Of a stretch of 64,000 nucleotides of DNA, positions 55,726 to 64,000 are shown one piece after another (position 1 is the first letter of the stretch; the number at the start of each line of letters is the position of its first letter). The position numbers were made by a program, and so were the translations under genes. The DNA is from Pseudomonas sp. DY-1 (GTDB lineage Bacteria > Pseudomonadota > Gammaproteobacteria > Pseudomonadales > Pseudomonadaceae): assembly GCF_003626975.1 (NCBI RefSeq), contig NZ_CP032616.1, forward strand, positions 2,728,001 through 2,792,000, written 5' to 3'. The notes beneath the pieces are model-generated. The model searched no databases. It saw only the letters and a list, made by a program, of their open reading frames with translations, and was not told the DNA's origin.

Positions 55726-56154
55726 TCAGCCGTGCACGCCGCCTTCACGCTCCCAGGCGCAGCGCACGCGCAGGTTGTCTTCCTGGGGGCTGTGGAAGCC
55801 CTGCTCGCTTTCCCAGCGGAAGGTGTGGATGCCGTTGAGTTCGGTTTCCAGATGGACCACAGCGCTGCTCCAGTAGAGTTGTTTGAGCAACGCTTCAAAC
55901 GCCTTCACCCAGAGGCTCCATTCGTATTCAACCGCCGGGTAGCTGGCACCGAAGTGGATCACCTGGGTACGGAAAAGCCCTTCGCCAGGTTGTTCGCAGC
56001 AGGAGAACATATCGCGCCCAAGGAACGGCCAGGCCTCACCGCTGGGCAGGCTGTCCAGCACTCGGCGGTTGGTCTCGCGGCGCAGGCGGTGTTCCTGATC
56101 ATCGAGCGACGGCCAGTCGCGGATGCAACCATAGACGATGGATTCGGACTCCAC
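55726..56154 (-). CDS. Conserved hypothetical protein
   Basis: A 142-residue protein with a GTG start at 56154 behind CTGGAG. The sequence MESESIVYGCIRDWP..., FSCCEQPGEGLF and YEWSLWVKAFEALLKQLYWSS shows an alpha/beta soluble protein rich in Trp and with a Cys-Cys pair. No signal peptide. I do not recognise a named family. Codon use resembles its neighbours, so I judge it a real gene. It lies in a leftward group with a YnfA gene and an MFS transporter gene. Confidence 0.72.
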   Translation of the reverse strand: MESESIVYGCIRDWPSLDDQEHRLRRETNRRVLDSLPSGEAWPFLGRDMFSCCEQPGEGLFRTQVIHFGASYPAVEYEWSLWVKAFEALLKQLYWSSAVVHLETELNGIHTFRWESEQGFHSPQEDNLRVRCAWEREGGVHG

Positions 56155-56229
56155 GCGGGCACTCCAGTAAAACAGTGGCAGCCTTCTAACACAGGACTGC
56201 CACGGGAGAAAGGAATTGCGTCGAAGTCT

Positions 56230-57384
56230 TCAAGCCGGTCTGCGGCCAAGTAGCCAGGCTAGCGCGCACATCACCAGGGCAAGCCCTGTGATGACCATGA
56301 AAGGCGCCTGGTAGCTACCCGCCAGATCACGACCAAAACCGGCCAGGACCGGAGCGAAACTGGCCATCCCATAGCCTGCAAACAGCATCATCGCGGTCCA
56401 GCGGCTCACCGCCAGCGGTGTGTGCGCCTCATAGAGCGGCAGCACCAGGGACAGCGCGAACGAGCCACTGAGGCCCAGGCCCAGGAAGGCCGCCCAGACT
56501 TCCGGCAGCAGTGCCGGCTGGAAGCAGATCATCCCCAGGCAGACGGTGCTGACGAGGCCGCAAACCAGCAGCAACTGGTAGCGGTTGTCGAAGCGCTGGG
56601 CCAGCCAGGGCAGGATGAAGGCGCTGGGCAGCCCTACCAGCATGAACAGACTGAACAGGCTGTTGCTGCGTAACAGGCTGAGGCCTGCCTCGTGGTAGCG
56701 GGCCACCAGCCAGGTGGTCAGGGCATAGAACAAGCCAGCCTGTAGGGCGAAGAACGCCGTAATCAGCCAGGCTCGCGGTTCGCCCCAGGGCAATCCGCCC
56801 TGCCCCGCTTCGCTCGCGGTTTCAGCGCGATTCGGCACCGCCAGCCAGAGCAACAGTGCGCCAAGCGCCGGCAGGGCCCAGAAAGCCAATCCGAAATGCC
56901 ATTGATCCCCCAGTAACTGAGTAACCGGTGGCGTCAGCACCGCACCGGCGGCCCCGCCAATGGTCATGCTCAGGGAGTACCAGGCGACCACGCGACCGAC
57001 CTGATCATGGAAATGACGCTTGATGAAACCGGACAGCAGTGGTCCGGCCACTGCGATACCTGCCCCCATCACCACGGCACTACCGATCAGCACGCCGCTG
57101 GCATGGCTGCCCAGGCGGGCGAGCAAGGCAACGCCGATCAGGCCCAGGCACGCCGTGATCACCCGCTCCAGGCCATAACGCACTGCCAGCCGTGGCGCCA
57201 GGGGCGCGAGCAAGCCCATGCAGAGCACCGGCAGGGCCGTGGTCAGGCTGATCAGACTGCGACTGAGCGCCAGTTCCTGGGCGATGCGCTCGATCAGGGG
57301 GGCAAGGGAAGTGATGCCGGGCCGCAGATTGATTGCGGCCAGTACCAGCGCCAGCATCAGCAGCGCACGGGAAAGGGGTTTCAC
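56230..57384 (-). CDS. MFS transporter, CynX/NimT-like
   Basis: A 384-residue twelve-helix major facilitator. The start is a GTG at 57384. The N-terminus LVLAAINLRPGITSLAPLI, with the motif NLRP, is characteristic of the CynX/NimT (cyanate/nitroimidazole) group; GLPSAFILPWLAQRFDNRY is the central loop. The substrate cannot be assigned. It precedes the hypothetical and YnfA genes on the leftward strand by 75 bp. Confidence 0.87.
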   Translation of the reverse strand: MKPLSRALLMLALVLAAINLRPGITSLAPLIERIAQELALSRSLISLTTALPVLCMGLLAPLAPRLAVRYGLERVITACLGLIGVALLARLGSHASGVLIGSAVVMGAGIAVAGPLLSGFIKRHFHDQVGRVVAWYSLSMTIGGAAGAVLTPPVTQLLGDQWHFGLAFWALPALGALLLWLAVPNRAETASEAGQGGLPWGEPRAWLITAFFALQAGLFYALTTWLVARYHEAGLSLLRSNSLFSLFMLVGLPSAFILPWLAQRFDNRYQLLLVCGLVSTVCLGMICFQPALLPEVWAAFLGLGLSGSFALSLVLPLYEAHTPLAVSRWTAMMLFAGYGMASFAPVLAGFGRDLAGSYQAPFMVITGLALVMCALAWLLGRRPA

Positions 57385-57517
57385 GGTGGAACCATCCGGG
57401 TTGGCGGTCAGGCCGGGGGAGCAACCCTACTCCCCCGATCCGCCGCCGGGCAACCCCGAGCGGCGCGAAAGCTGACCGAACGGACAGCCTCGCTTTGAAC
57501 TTGCGAGATAAGGATCC

Positions 57518-58330
57518 TTACGCGTTGCCGTGATGCTTGGCCCGCATCTTCGCGGCCATGCTGGCCATTTCGTCGTAGAGCGCCTGGGGGTTCTTCTGCT
57601 TCACGGCCCAGGCCATGCGGCCCTGTTCGTGGGGCAGGATCATGAAGGTGCCGGCAGCGACTTCCTGGAAGATGTAGTCAGCGATGTCGGTGGCGCTGAT
57701 CGGAGAGCTTTCCAGCAGCTTGCCCACCTGTTGCTTCATGGCCGGGGTCGGTCCGCGGAAAGAGTCCAGCAGATTGGTCTGGAAGAACGACGGGCAGACC
57801 ACGTGCACGCCGACACCCTCTTCCTTGAGTTCGATCAGCAGGCTTTCGGACAGGGCCACCACGCCGGCCTTGGCGACGTTGTAGTTGCTCATGGCCGGGC
57901 CTTGCATCAGCGCCGCCATGGAGGCGACGTTGACAATCCGTCCCTTACTCTTCTGCAGCAACGGGAGGAAGGCCTTGCAGCCCTTGACCACGCCCATCAG
58001 GTTGATCGCGATCTGCCAATCCCAGTCTTCCAGCGACAGCTCTTCGAAGAAGCCGCCCGAAGCGACGCCGGCGTTATTGACGATGATGTCGATGCCACCC
58101 AGCTTCTCTTCGCAGGCCTGAGCAAAGGCCGTGAGCTGGCTGTAGTCACGAACATCGCAGCGCTGTGTGAAGCCATCGCCGCCGGCTTCGCGGACCAGCT
58201 TGAGGGTTTCGGCCAGGCCGCCTTCGTTGACGTCGGACAGGGCCAGCTTCCAGCCCTCGCGCGCCCAGCGCAGGGCAATTTCGCGACCGAGTCCGGAACC
58301 GGCGCCGGTAATCATGATGCGGTTGTGCAT
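57518..58330 (-). CDS. Short-chain dehydrogenase/reductase
   Basis: A 270-residue classical SDR starting MHNRIMITGAGSGLG at ATG 58330. The glycine motif is at residues 8-15, NNAG at 85-88, and Ser137, Tyr150, Lys154 form the active site. The C-terminus QLG.. is replaced by KQKNPQALYDEMASMAAKM, seen in SDRs of pseudomonads that sit alone. The substrate is unknown. A long in-frame extension upstream (to 58,714) is antisense to the DUF2784 gene region and is rejected. Confidence 0.87.
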   Translation of the reverse strand: MHNRIMITGAGSGLGREIALRWAREGWKLALSDVNEGGLAETLKLVREAGGDGFTQRCDVRDYSQLTAFAQACEEKLGGIDIIVNNAGVASGGFFEELSLEDWDWQIAINLMGVVKGCKAFLPLLQKSKGRIVNVASMAALMQGPAMSNYNVAKAGVVALSESLLIELKEEGVGVHVVCPSFFQTNLLDSFRGPTPAMKQQVGKLLESSPISATDIADYIFQEVAAGTFMILPHEQGRMAWAVKQKNPQALYDEMASMAAKMRAKHHGNA

Positions 58331-58434
58331 GGTGAGGTGCCTTTCTGCTTGTGCGGTAGATGAACCGCAGTGTAGCGAAGGCAATAGTGCAGCCACCCCT
58401 GAATCACGGCGCTGAATGATGACGGCAAACGCAG

Positions 58435-58803
58435 CTAGCGGCGCTGGATCAGGCGCCTCGCCAGCAGCCCGTACGGCACCAGGTTGAGCAGCAGCACGAA
58501 TGCCCCGAGCCAGAGCTGGATGCCCGGCGTCAGCCCGGCGGGGTAGATCATCGGTACCAGGTAGTGCTCGATGAACCCGCCGCTGTACCCCTGCTCTCCA
58601 GCCGCCAGGCGCAGACGATTCTCCAGCGGCGTGAGCGGGCAGATCAGATGGAGAAATTCCACCGTGGCTCCCCAGGCCACCGCAGGCAGGTGCAGCAGAG
58701 CCAGGCGCGGCCATTTCAGCACCAGCAATCCGCCCGACACCACAAAGAGGATAAAGGCCAGATGCAGCAGCAATACGGCGTCAGCGGCGATCCGGTAACT
58801 CAT
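58435..58803 (-). CDS. DUF2784 membrane protein
   Basis: A 122-residue protein with three to four membrane helices. HLAFILFVVSGGLLVLKWPRL, then WGATVEFLHLICPLTPLEN and GFIEHYLVPMIYPAGL, identify DUF2784. Function is unknown. ATG 58803 is used; thirteen residues of in-frame extension upstream are not typical. It stands between an SDR gene and a diverging DUF3309 gene. Confidence 0.87.
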   Translation of the reverse strand: MSYRIAADAVLLLHLAFILFVVSGGLLVLKWPRLALLHLPAVAWGATVEFLHLICPLTPLENRLRLAAGEQGYSGGFIEHYLVPMIYPAGLTPGIQLWLGAFVLLLNLVPYGLLARRLIQRR

Positions 58804-58939
58804 GGCTTGGCATCCACAAAGTCGTTTTCCTTGAACCATCACGAAAGGTGGTCAGTCGGTTATTACAGGCGCATCAATTTGCCACCAACCATAACGCGAC
58901 GTGCCCCTGGCAATCCCAGATACCGAGGAAACATTGCCC

Positions 58940-59095
58940 ATGATCACCATTCTGCTGCTCGTCATCCTGATCCTGCTGCTGATTGGCGGCCTGCCAGTCT
59001 TCCCCCACTCCCGTAACTGGGGCTACGGCCCATCCGGCATGGTCGGGGTGCTTCTGGTCATTGTGGTAGTGCTGCTACTGCTCGGGATGATCTAG
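58940..59095 (+). CDS. DUF3309 small membrane protein
   Basis: A 51-residue protein. ATG 58940 follows GAGGAAACATTGCCC. Two membrane helices flank the conserved loop LPVFPHSRNWGYGPSG, which defines DUF3309. Such tiny proteins are common in proteobacteria and of unknown function. A REP palindrome and a terminator follow. Confidence 0.87.
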   Translation: MITILLLVILILLLIGGLPVFPHSRNWGYGPSGMVGVLLVIVVVLLLLGMI

Positions 59096-59128
59096 CCAGC
59101 CATTCTGCGTCTGGCTCACCACTGGACC

Positions 59129-59193
59129 TGTAGGAGCGAGCTTGCTCGCGAATAGTCCGGGCACGATCTTTCGCGAGCAAGCTCGCTCCTGCA
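59129..59193. repeat. REP-type palindrome, GTAGGAGCGAGC subfamily
   Basis: TGTAGGAGCGAGCTTGCTCGCGAA and TTCGCGAGCAAGCTCGCTCCTGCA, 24-bp arms around 17 bases. It lies between converging genes (DUF3309 and actP). Confidence 0.88.
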
Positions 59194-59268
59194 CAAAGTG
59201 CCAATCGGAGCATTTCGGCTCCGGTGACTCATGACCAGGTTCTAGGTAGGTGGTTTCCGAAGTTCAAA

Positions 59269-59301
59269 TGAAAAGGGCGGCCCGAAGGCCGCCCTTTTTG
59301 T
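59269..59301. terminator. Bidirectional intrinsic terminator
   Basis: AAAAGGGCGGCCCGAAGGCCGCCCTTTTTG: perfect GGGCGGCC/GGCCGCCC stem with A-run and T-run. It ends the leftward actP transcript (stop 59,319). Confidence 0.92.
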
Positions 59302-59318
59302 GGCGCAAGAGTCGTGGA

Positions 59319-60977
59319 TCAGTGGGCTACCGCACCGCTGGCACCCAGACCGGTCTGGGAACGTACGAACTGCGGGTAGAAGCGCGCACGTTCCTCGTCT
59401 GCGGCTGCCGACTTGTCGGTAATGGAGAAGAACCAGATACCGACGAAGGCAACGATGATGGAGAACAGCGCCGGGTACTCGTAGGGGTAGATCGCGGTCG
59501 CATGGCCGAGGATCTGAACCCAGATGGTTGGGCCGAGAACCATCAGCGCAACGGCGGTGATCAGGCCCAGCCAGCCGCCGATCATGGCGCCACGGGTGGT
59601 CAGTTTCTTCCAGTACATGGAGAGGATCAGCACCGGGAAGTTGCAGCTGGCGGCGATCGAGAAGGCCAGACCCACCATGAAGGCGATGTTCTGCTTCTCG
59701 AACAGGATGCCGAGGCCGATGGCCACGAAGCCCAACACCACGGTGGTGATCTTCGATACGCGCAGCTCGTCCTTCTCGCTCGCCTTGCCCTTCTTGAACA
59801 CGGAAGCGTAGAGGTCGTGAGACACAGCCGAAGCGCCAGCCAGGGTCAGGCCGGCAACCACCGCGAGGATGGTGGCGAAGGCCACGGCGGAGATGAAGCC
59901 CAGGAACAGGCTGCCGCCTACGGCGTTGGCCAGGTGTACCGCCGCCATGTTGTTGCCGCCCAGCAGTGCGCCGGTGGCGTCCTTGAAGGCCGGGTTGGTG
60001 CTGACCAGCAGGATGGCGCCGAAGCCGATGATGAAGGTCAGGATGTAGAAGTAGCCGATGAAGCCGGTGGCATAGAACACCGATTTACGGGCTTCCTTGG
60101 CGTCGCTGACAGTGAAGAAGCGCATCAGGATGTGCGGCAGGCCGGCGGTACCGAACATCAGTGCCAGACCCAGGGAGATCGCAGAGATCGGATCTTTCAC
60201 CAGGCCACCGGGGCTCATGATGGCCTCGCCTTTCGGGTGGACCTTGATGGCCTCGCTGAACAGGGTGGCGATGTCGAAGTTGACGTGCTTGAGCACCATG
60301 ATCGCCATGAAGGAGGCGCCCGAGAGCAGCAGCACGGCCTTGATGATCTGTACCCAAGTGGTAGCCAGCATGCCTCCGAACAGGACGTAGAGCACCATCA
60401 GGATACCGACCAGGACCACGGCCACGTGGTAGTTGAGGCCGAACAGCAGTTCGATCAGCTTGCCGGCACCCACCATCTGGGCGATCAGGTAGAAGGCCAC
60501 CACCACCAGCGAACCGCTGGCGGACAGGGTGCGGATTTCCTTCTGTTTCAGGCGGTAGGAAGCCACGTCGGCGAAGGTGTACTTGCCGAGGTTGCGCAGC
60601 CGCTCTGCGATCAGGAAGAGAATCACCGGCCAGCCCACCAGGAAGCCGATGGAGTAGATCAGGCCGTCGTAGCCGGAGGTGAACACCAGGGCGGAAATAC
60701 CCAGGAAGGACGCCGCCGACATGTAGTCACCGGCGATTGCCAGGCCGTTCTGGAAACCGGTGATGCTGCCACCGGCGGTGTAGAAGTCGGAGGCCGACTT
60801 GCTGCGCTTGGAGGCCCAATAGGTGATGTAGAGGGTGGCGCCGACGAAGGCGACGAACATGACGATGGCCGAGGTGTTCAGCGGCTGCCGCTGGACATCA
60901 CCCTCGATGGCACCGGCAGCCCAGAGGGCCGGCGCCACAACCATCAGGCCGAGGACGGCAAGGATGCGCGCGATCAT
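59319..60977 (-). CDS. actP: Cation/acetate symporter ActP
   Basis: A 552-residue sodium:solute symporter with a cleavable or leader-type N-terminus ([20 protein letters not shown]) and about thirteen helices. [33 protein letters not shown] and [15 protein letters not shown] are ActP hallmarks. It imports acetate, and possibly glycolate or other short carboxylates, with sodium. ATG 60977 overlaps the DUF485 stop by one base (TAATG). The pair forms the standard yjcH-actP operon. An acs gene is not in view. Confidence 0.95.
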   Translation of the reverse strand: MIARILAVLGLMVVAPALWAAGAIEGDVQRQPLNTSAIVMFVAFVGATLYITYWASKRSKSASDFYTAGGSITGFQNGLAIAGDYMSAASFLGISALVFTSGYDGLIYSIGFLVGWPVILFLIAERLRNLGKYTFADVASYRLKQKEIRTLSASGSLVVVAFYLIAQMVGAGKLIELLFGLNYHVAVVLVGILMVLYVLFGGMLATTWVQIIKAVLLLSGASFMAIMVLKHVNFDIATLFSEAIKVHPKGEAIMSPGGLVKDPISAISLGLALMFGTAGLPHILMRFFTVSDAKEARKSVFYATGFIGYFYILTFIIGFGAILLVSTNPAFKDATGALLGGNNMAAVHLANAVGGSLFLGFISAVAFATILAVVAGLTLAGASAVSHDLYASVFKKGKASEKDELRVSKITTVVLGFVAIGLGILFEKQNIAFMVGLAFSIAASCNFPVLILSMYWKKLTTRGAMIGGWLGLITAVALMVLGPTIWVQILGHATAIYPYEYPALFSIIVAFVGIWFFSITDKSAAADEERARFYPQFVRSQTGLGASGAVAH

Positions 60978-61285
60978 TACTGGACCTCCTTGAGGATTTC
61001 CGCGTTCAGACGGTCGAACTCGCCGTTGGCACGGCGGACGTAAATACCGGTCAGCACGAAGGCGGACAGGATGAGACCGACACCGATCGGGATACCCCAG
61101 GTGACAGGAGAGTCAGTGCTGATGCGAGTGCCGAGCAACTGCGGCTCGAAGGCGATCAGAAGAATGAAGGCCAGATAGAGGCCGAGCATGATGGCAGAGA
61201 GTATCCAGGCGAAGCGTTCTCGCTTGGACACCAGTTCCTGAAAGCGCGGATTCTCTTGAATCCGCTTGTAGGTGCTGTCGTTCAT
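60977..61285 (-). CDS. DUF485 membrane protein (YjcH-like)
   Basis: A 102-residue protein with two membrane helices. [19 protein letters not shown] and the [19 protein letters not shown] tail identify DUF485/YjcH, the small partner gene always found before actP. It may assist the transporter. ATG 61285 is used because it begins the conserved [13 protein letters not shown]; in-frame codons upstream extend into the promoter. Ribosome site GGAGGACAACAATA is good. Confidence 0.92.
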   Translation of the reverse strand: MNDSTYKRIQENPRFQELVSKRERFAWILSAIMLGLYLAFILLIAFEPQLLGTRISTDSPVTWGIPIGVGLILSAFVLTGIYVRRANGEFDRLNAEILKEVQ

Positions 61286-61508
61286 TATTGTTGTCCTCCA
61301 CAGCGCGGGTTGCTGGTGAGCCAACAATAGAACGGCCGTACATGCGCAACAGACGACCTTAGTCTTACTCGGGGCGATTCTCGACCAAGGTCGTACTCCA
61401 TCCATACAGCAAAACTATCAACGCCATGCTGGATGAACATTTCCATGTATAACGCAATGGACCTAGCCTGAGCTCACCGAATAATCATTCTCATTATCGA
61501 GGTGCGCC
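61286..61508. promoter_or_regulatory. Divergent promoter region of actP operon and DUF2061 gene
   Basis: The gap drives yjcH-actP leftward and the DUF2061 gene rightward. A Fur box (separate entry) abuts the rightward gene. I did not find a clear core promoter for the actP side; AT-rich words lie near 61,400-61,450. Confidence 0.5.
61480..61498. promoter_or_regulatory. Fur box
   Basis: The reverse complement of this 19-mer, GATAATGAGAATGATTATT, agrees with the classical Fur consensus GATAATGATAATCATTATC at 16 of 19 positions. It lies ten bases before the ATG of the DUF2061 gene (61,509), where bound Fur-Fe would block transcription or initiation. The diverging actP genes begin about 195 bp away. 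Confidence 0.75.
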
Positions 61509-61733
61509 ATGCTCAAGACCGTGACTTTCACTATCATGCACTTCTGCATCGCCTTCAGCGTGGCGTACGCCCTGACCGGCAGCATGACGGTCGGCGGCCT
61601 GGTCGCGGCGGTGGAGCCGCTGTGCAACTCGGTAGGTTTCTACTTCCATGAGAAATTCTGGAAGCGCTTCGAAAAGGCCGACAAGCCGACCCAGGAAATA
61701 CCGAAGCACGCCTGGTTGCACCACCACGCATGA
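61509..61733 (+). CDS. DUF2061 small membrane protein, Fur-controlled candidate
   Basis: A 74-residue protein with two membrane helices. TFTIMHFCIAFSVAYALTG, then LVAAVEPLCNSVGFYFHEK and FWKRFE, defines DUF2061. The C-terminus is His-rich (KHAWLHHHA), which could bind metal. A Fur box immediately upstream predicts induction in low iron. A hairpin terminator candidate follows at 61,736. Function is unknown. Confidence 0.88.
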   Translation: MLKTVTFTIMHFCIAFSVAYALTGSMTVGGLVAAVEPLCNSVGFYFHEKFWKRFEKADKPTQEIPKHAWLHHHA

Positions 61734-61735
61734 CG

Positions 61736-61772
61736 CCGCGATCTCTAACTCGCGAGATCGCGGACTCTTTCT
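61736..61772 (+). terminator. Hairpin terminator after DUF2061 gene
   Basis: CCGCGATCTC TAACTCGC GAGATCGCGG followed by ACTCTTTCT. Ten-bp perfect stem with a short T-rich tail, two bases past the stop. Confidence 0.7.
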
Positions 61773-61880
61773 AACCCTCATGAAATCCCCTGTGCGGATT
61801 TTCCGGCTGCCGCCGTAGGAGTGTGGGGGGCTAATCCGCTAAGATGCGCGGCTTTGCCCCCCACGCAAGCACCCTTAGCC

Positions 61881-63431
61881 ATGAGTCAGAACGACCGCTT
61901 CCCTGCGCTCCCCTACCTGCTTTCCTTCGTGATTGCCACGCTCGCCCTTGCCGGCCTCTGGTACGGCCTTGGCAAGCCGGTGATCCTGCCGGATGCCGCC
62001 ACCCCCAGCCACAAGCTGCAGTGCGCCTCCTACAGCCCGTTCGACAAGGACCAATCACCGTTCGACCAGCCCTTCGTGCTACGCCCCGAGCGCATGGATG
62101 CCGATCTGGCCTTGCTGGCGACCCGTTTCCACTGCGTGCGCACTTATTCCATGACCGGTCTGGAAGCCATCCCTGAGCTGGCGCGCAAGCACGGCCTCAA
62201 GCTGATGCTGGGCGCCTGGGTGAACGGCAACCCGGTGGATACGCAGAAAGAGATCGACGCACTGGTCAAGGCGGCCAATGCCAACCCGGACGTGGTGCAG
62301 TCGGTGATCGTGGGCAACGAGACGCTGTTGCGCAAGGAAGTCACCGGCGCGCAACTGGCCACGCTGATCGGACAGGTCAAGGCCCAGGTGAAGCAACCGG
62401 TGACCTACGCAGACGTTTGGGAATTCTGGCTGCGCCATCCGGAGGTAGCGCCGGCGGTGGACTTCCTCACCATCCACCTGCTGCCATACTGGGAAGACGA
62501 TCCCGCTGGCATCGACCAGGCCCTGCGCCATGTCGGCGAAATCCGCCAGGTATTCGGCAACAAGTTCGCTCCCAAGGACGTCTTCATCGGCGAAACCGGC
62601 TGGCCCAGCGAAGGCCGACAGCGCGAAACCGCCGTGCCGAGCCGGGTCAACGAAGCCAAGTTCATCCGTGGATTCGTCGCCATGGCCGAGCAGAATGGCT
62701 GGGGCTACAACCTGATCGAGGCCTTCGACCAACCCTGGAAGCGCGCCAGCGAAGGTGCGGTGGGCGGTTATTGGGGTCTGTTCGACGCCGACCGCCAGGA
62801 GAAAGGCGTGCTCGCCGGCCCGGTCACCAATCTGCCTTACTGGCCCATGTGGCTGGGTGTTTCCGGCCTGATTTTCCTCGCGACCCTGGCGCTTGCCGGC
62901 CGACCCGCCTCCGCGCGCGCAGCACTGGTGCTGCCGCTGCTGGCGGCAACCGGTGCGGCGTGCATCGGCCTCTGGGGCGAAATGGCACGGGTCACCAGCC
63001 GCTTCGTCGGCGAATGGGCCTGGGCAGCCTTCCTGGTCGGTCTCAACCTGATGGTCCTGGCACACGGTGCCATGGCGCTGTCGGCTCGTGGCGGGGTACG
63101 CAGCCGCCTGTTCGACTGGCTGGAAGCCCGTGGCGGCTGGTGGTTGTTAGCCTCCGGCTTCGCCGGCGCGGTGCTGATGCTGGCGCTGGTATTCGACGCC
63201 CGCTACCGCAGCTTCCCCAGCGCCGCCCTGCTGCTACCGGCCCTGGTCTACCTGTTCCGCCCGGTAGCCGCCCCGCGCCGCGAAATCGCCCTGATGGCGG
63301 TGTTGGTCGGCGCCGGCATCGTGCCCCAGCTCTATGAAGAAACCCTGGGCAACGTCCAGGCCATCGGCTGGGCCGTCGTGAGTGCTCTGCTGCTGGGCGC
63401 CCTGTGGCGCAGCCTGCGGGTTCGCGGTTGA
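61881..63431 (+). CDS. Membrane-anchored GH17 beta-1,3-glucan-active enzyme
   Basis: A 516-residue protein. One N-terminal helix (about 10-30) is followed by a glycoside hydrolase family 17 domain (about 45-320) with acid/base Glu147 in IVGNETLL and nucleophile Glu238 in IGETGWPS, then about six to seven membrane helices (about 335-510). The enzyme would face the periplasm and act as beta-1,3-glucosyltransferase or hydrolase on glucan chains. Unlike NdvB-type proteins it lacks a GT2 synthase domain. ATG 61881 follows CACCCTTAGCC; the longer frame from 61,821 has no better start signal. Confidence 0.85.
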   Translation: MSQNDRFPALPYLLSFVIATLALAGLWYGLGKPVILPDAATPSHKLQCASYSPFDKDQSPFDQPFVLRPERMDADLALLATRFHCVRTYSMTGLEAIPELARKHGLKLMLGAWVNGNPVDTQKEIDALVKAANANPDVVQSVIVGNETLLRKEVTGAQLATLIGQVKAQVKQPVTYADVWEFWLRHPEVAPAVDFLTIHLLPYWEDDPAGIDQALRHVGEIRQVFGNKFAPKDVFIGETGWPSEGRQRETAVPSRVNEAKFIRGFVAMAEQNGWGYNLIEAFDQPWKRASEGAVGGYWGLFDADRQEKGVLAGPVTNLPYWPMWLGVSGLIFLATLALAGRPASARAALVLPLLAATGAACIGLWGEMARVTSRFVGEWAWAAFLVGLNLMVLAHGAMALSARGGVRSRLFDWLEARGGWWLLASGFAGAVLMLALVFDARYRSFPSAALLLPALVYLFRPVAAPRREIALMAVLVGAGIVPQLYEETLGNVQAIGWAVVSALLLGALWRSLRVRG

Positions 63432-63453
63432 TCCGGGACGTGGTCCGCCCCTA

Positions 63454-63489
63454 TGGGAGCGAATTCATTCGCAATTGAAATCGCTCCCA
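63454..63489. repeat. REP-type palindrome
   Basis: TGGGAGCGAATTCATTCGC / AATTGAAATCGCTCCCA, between converging genes, 30 bases upstream of a bidirectional terminator. Confidence 0.82.
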
Positions 63490-63518
63490 GAGGCACGACA
63501 TTCATCCTTCACCGGAAA

Positions 63519-63550
63519 CAAAAAAGGACGCCCAAGGCGTCCTTTTTTAC
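63519..63550. terminator. Bidirectional intrinsic terminator
   Basis: AAAAAAGGACGCC CAA GGCGTCCTTTTTT: perfect stem with A-run and T-run, serving the GH17 gene rightward and the last gene leftward. Confidence 0.93.
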
Positions 63551-63565
63551 TGCGTGCTGGAAAAC

Positions 63566-63949
63566 TCAGGCGTTTGCCGCCACCAGCTCAGGCTGGCGCC
63601 GCACCAGACGCAGGCCGGCGATGACGCAGGCGAACACGGCGAGGCTGGCGGTATAGAGCACCAATGCCGGCAGCGCGAACAGCAGGGCCAACAGGGCCAG
63701 GAGCCAACCGGCGCGACCCCGGACGAAGAAGGCGACGAGAGCGGCGCCCAGACCGATCCAGGCGATCACGCGGAAATGAATCAACAGACCCAGGCCTGCG
63801 CGAACCTGGCATTCCCAGCGCTGAGCCTCATCAACGCACAACCCGACCCATTGGCCGTCCTCCATCAGGACGAAACGAACGCCGTAGCTGGCGGCCAGCC
63901 AGAGCGGCAGCAGGATCAGCAGCAGGATGAGGGACGAACGGCTGGACAT
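63566..63949 (-). CDS. Hypothetical inner-membrane protein
   Basis: A 127-residue protein with three to four hydrophobic segments (SSLILLLILLPLWLAASYG, then LGLLIHFRVIAWIGLGAAL and LLALLALLFALPALVL). The loop after the first helix has MEDGQWVGLCVDEAQRWECQ with two Cys, probably periplasmic and possibly disulfide-bonded. ATG 63949 follows GGAGATCACC; the in-frame extension upstream is discarded. I do not recognise a named family. Confidence 0.72.
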   Translation of the reverse strand: MSSRSSLILLLILLPLWLAASYGVRFVLMEDGQWVGLCVDEAQRWECQVRAGLGLLIHFRVIAWIGLGAALVAFFVRGRAGWLLALLALLFALPALVLYTASLAVFACVIAGLRLVRRQPELVAANA

Positions 63950-64000
63950 GGTGATCTCCGAATGGGTAAGCGGCGCCAAGGATACCCCCACGCCCACGCT

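Noticed and set aside
57518..58714. Extended 398-residue version of the SDR at 57,518
   Set aside because: SDR similarity begins at MHNRIMITGAG (58,330); the extra 128 residues are low-complexity and antisense to the DUF2784 gene.
59250..61043. Rightward open frame of 597 codons opposite actP
   Set aside because: The composition (His, Gln, Gly, Asp rich) is typical of the antisense of a hydrophobic membrane protein, and actP is certain.

Overview
The window is about 64 kb of high-GC gammaproteobacterial chromosome. It is almost certainly Pseudomonas: fumC, bolA, trhO, aroP, pap, mnmC, the N-acetylglutaminylglutamine operon and actP occur in the gene groupings I know from P. aeruginosa-type genomes, and many gaps carry the Pseudomonas-type REP palindrome GGGAGCGAATTCATTCGC and its variants. 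The species cannot be fixed from the sequence alone. I saw no tRNA, rRNA, transposase, integrase or CRISPR array.

Region 1 (1-17,385) is a steroid-catabolism cluster. Seventeen genes run leftward from an HsaC/TesB-type extradiol dioxygenase (16,492-17,385) through ipdA, ipdB, echA20-like, ipdC, an enoyl-CoA hydratase, a two-subunit acyl-CoA dehydrogenase, fadA6-like thiolase, an SDR, a second two-subunit acyl-CoA dehydrogenase, ipdF-like SDR, a MaoC hydratase and another thiolase, to a ketosteroid isomerase translationally coupled to a SnoaL-fold protein resembling bile-acid 7-alpha-dehydratase. A separate rightward SDR and the N-terminus of a meta-cleavage-type hydrolase (HsaD-like, cut by the window edge) complete it. 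Together these could open aromatised ring A of a seco-steroid and then break down the C/D-ring remnant (the HIP-CoA pathway known from actinobacteria) to central CoA esters. The CoA ligase, ketosteroid dehydrogenase, 9-alpha-hydroxylase and a dedicated regulator are not in view. Four REP-like or palindromic repeats sit in the four large gaps of this operon.

Region 2 (17,386-17,894) is an AT-rich junction with two TTCAWTGAA palindromes, followed by a small exported protein (17,895), a YdjM-type membrane protein and a chemoreceptor. Region 3 (21.6-35.7 kb) holds aroP and maiA (aromatic amino acid uptake and tyrosine breakdown), a LuxR-type regulator with a downstream methyltransferase, an ABC exporter/DsbA-like/trhO group, bolA, a DUF2059 protein, a DUF2804 protein, fumC with a flavodoxin-fold oxidoreductase, and a DMT transporter. 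Region 4 (35.8-49.7 kb) has a thiolase, polyphosphate:AMP phosphotransferase, mnmC, a TauE exporter, the three-gene N-acetylglutaminylglutamine amide osmoprotectant operon, a 7TM hybrid sensor kinase and a YheU protein.

Region 5 (49.8-64 kb) has a pentahaem cytochrome c, a structured phage/satellite-like leader in front of a small DUF3077-like protein, a secreted alpha/beta hydrolase, a phospholipase-D-type lipoprotein, several small membrane proteins, a CynX-type MFS transporter, an SDR, acetate permease actP with its DUF485 partner, a DUF2061 gene behind a strong Fur box, and a membrane-anchored GH17 enzyme. Intrinsic terminators and REP palindromes separate most units. Gene names given for the steroid cluster rest on recalled family sequences and on gene order, not on a database search.
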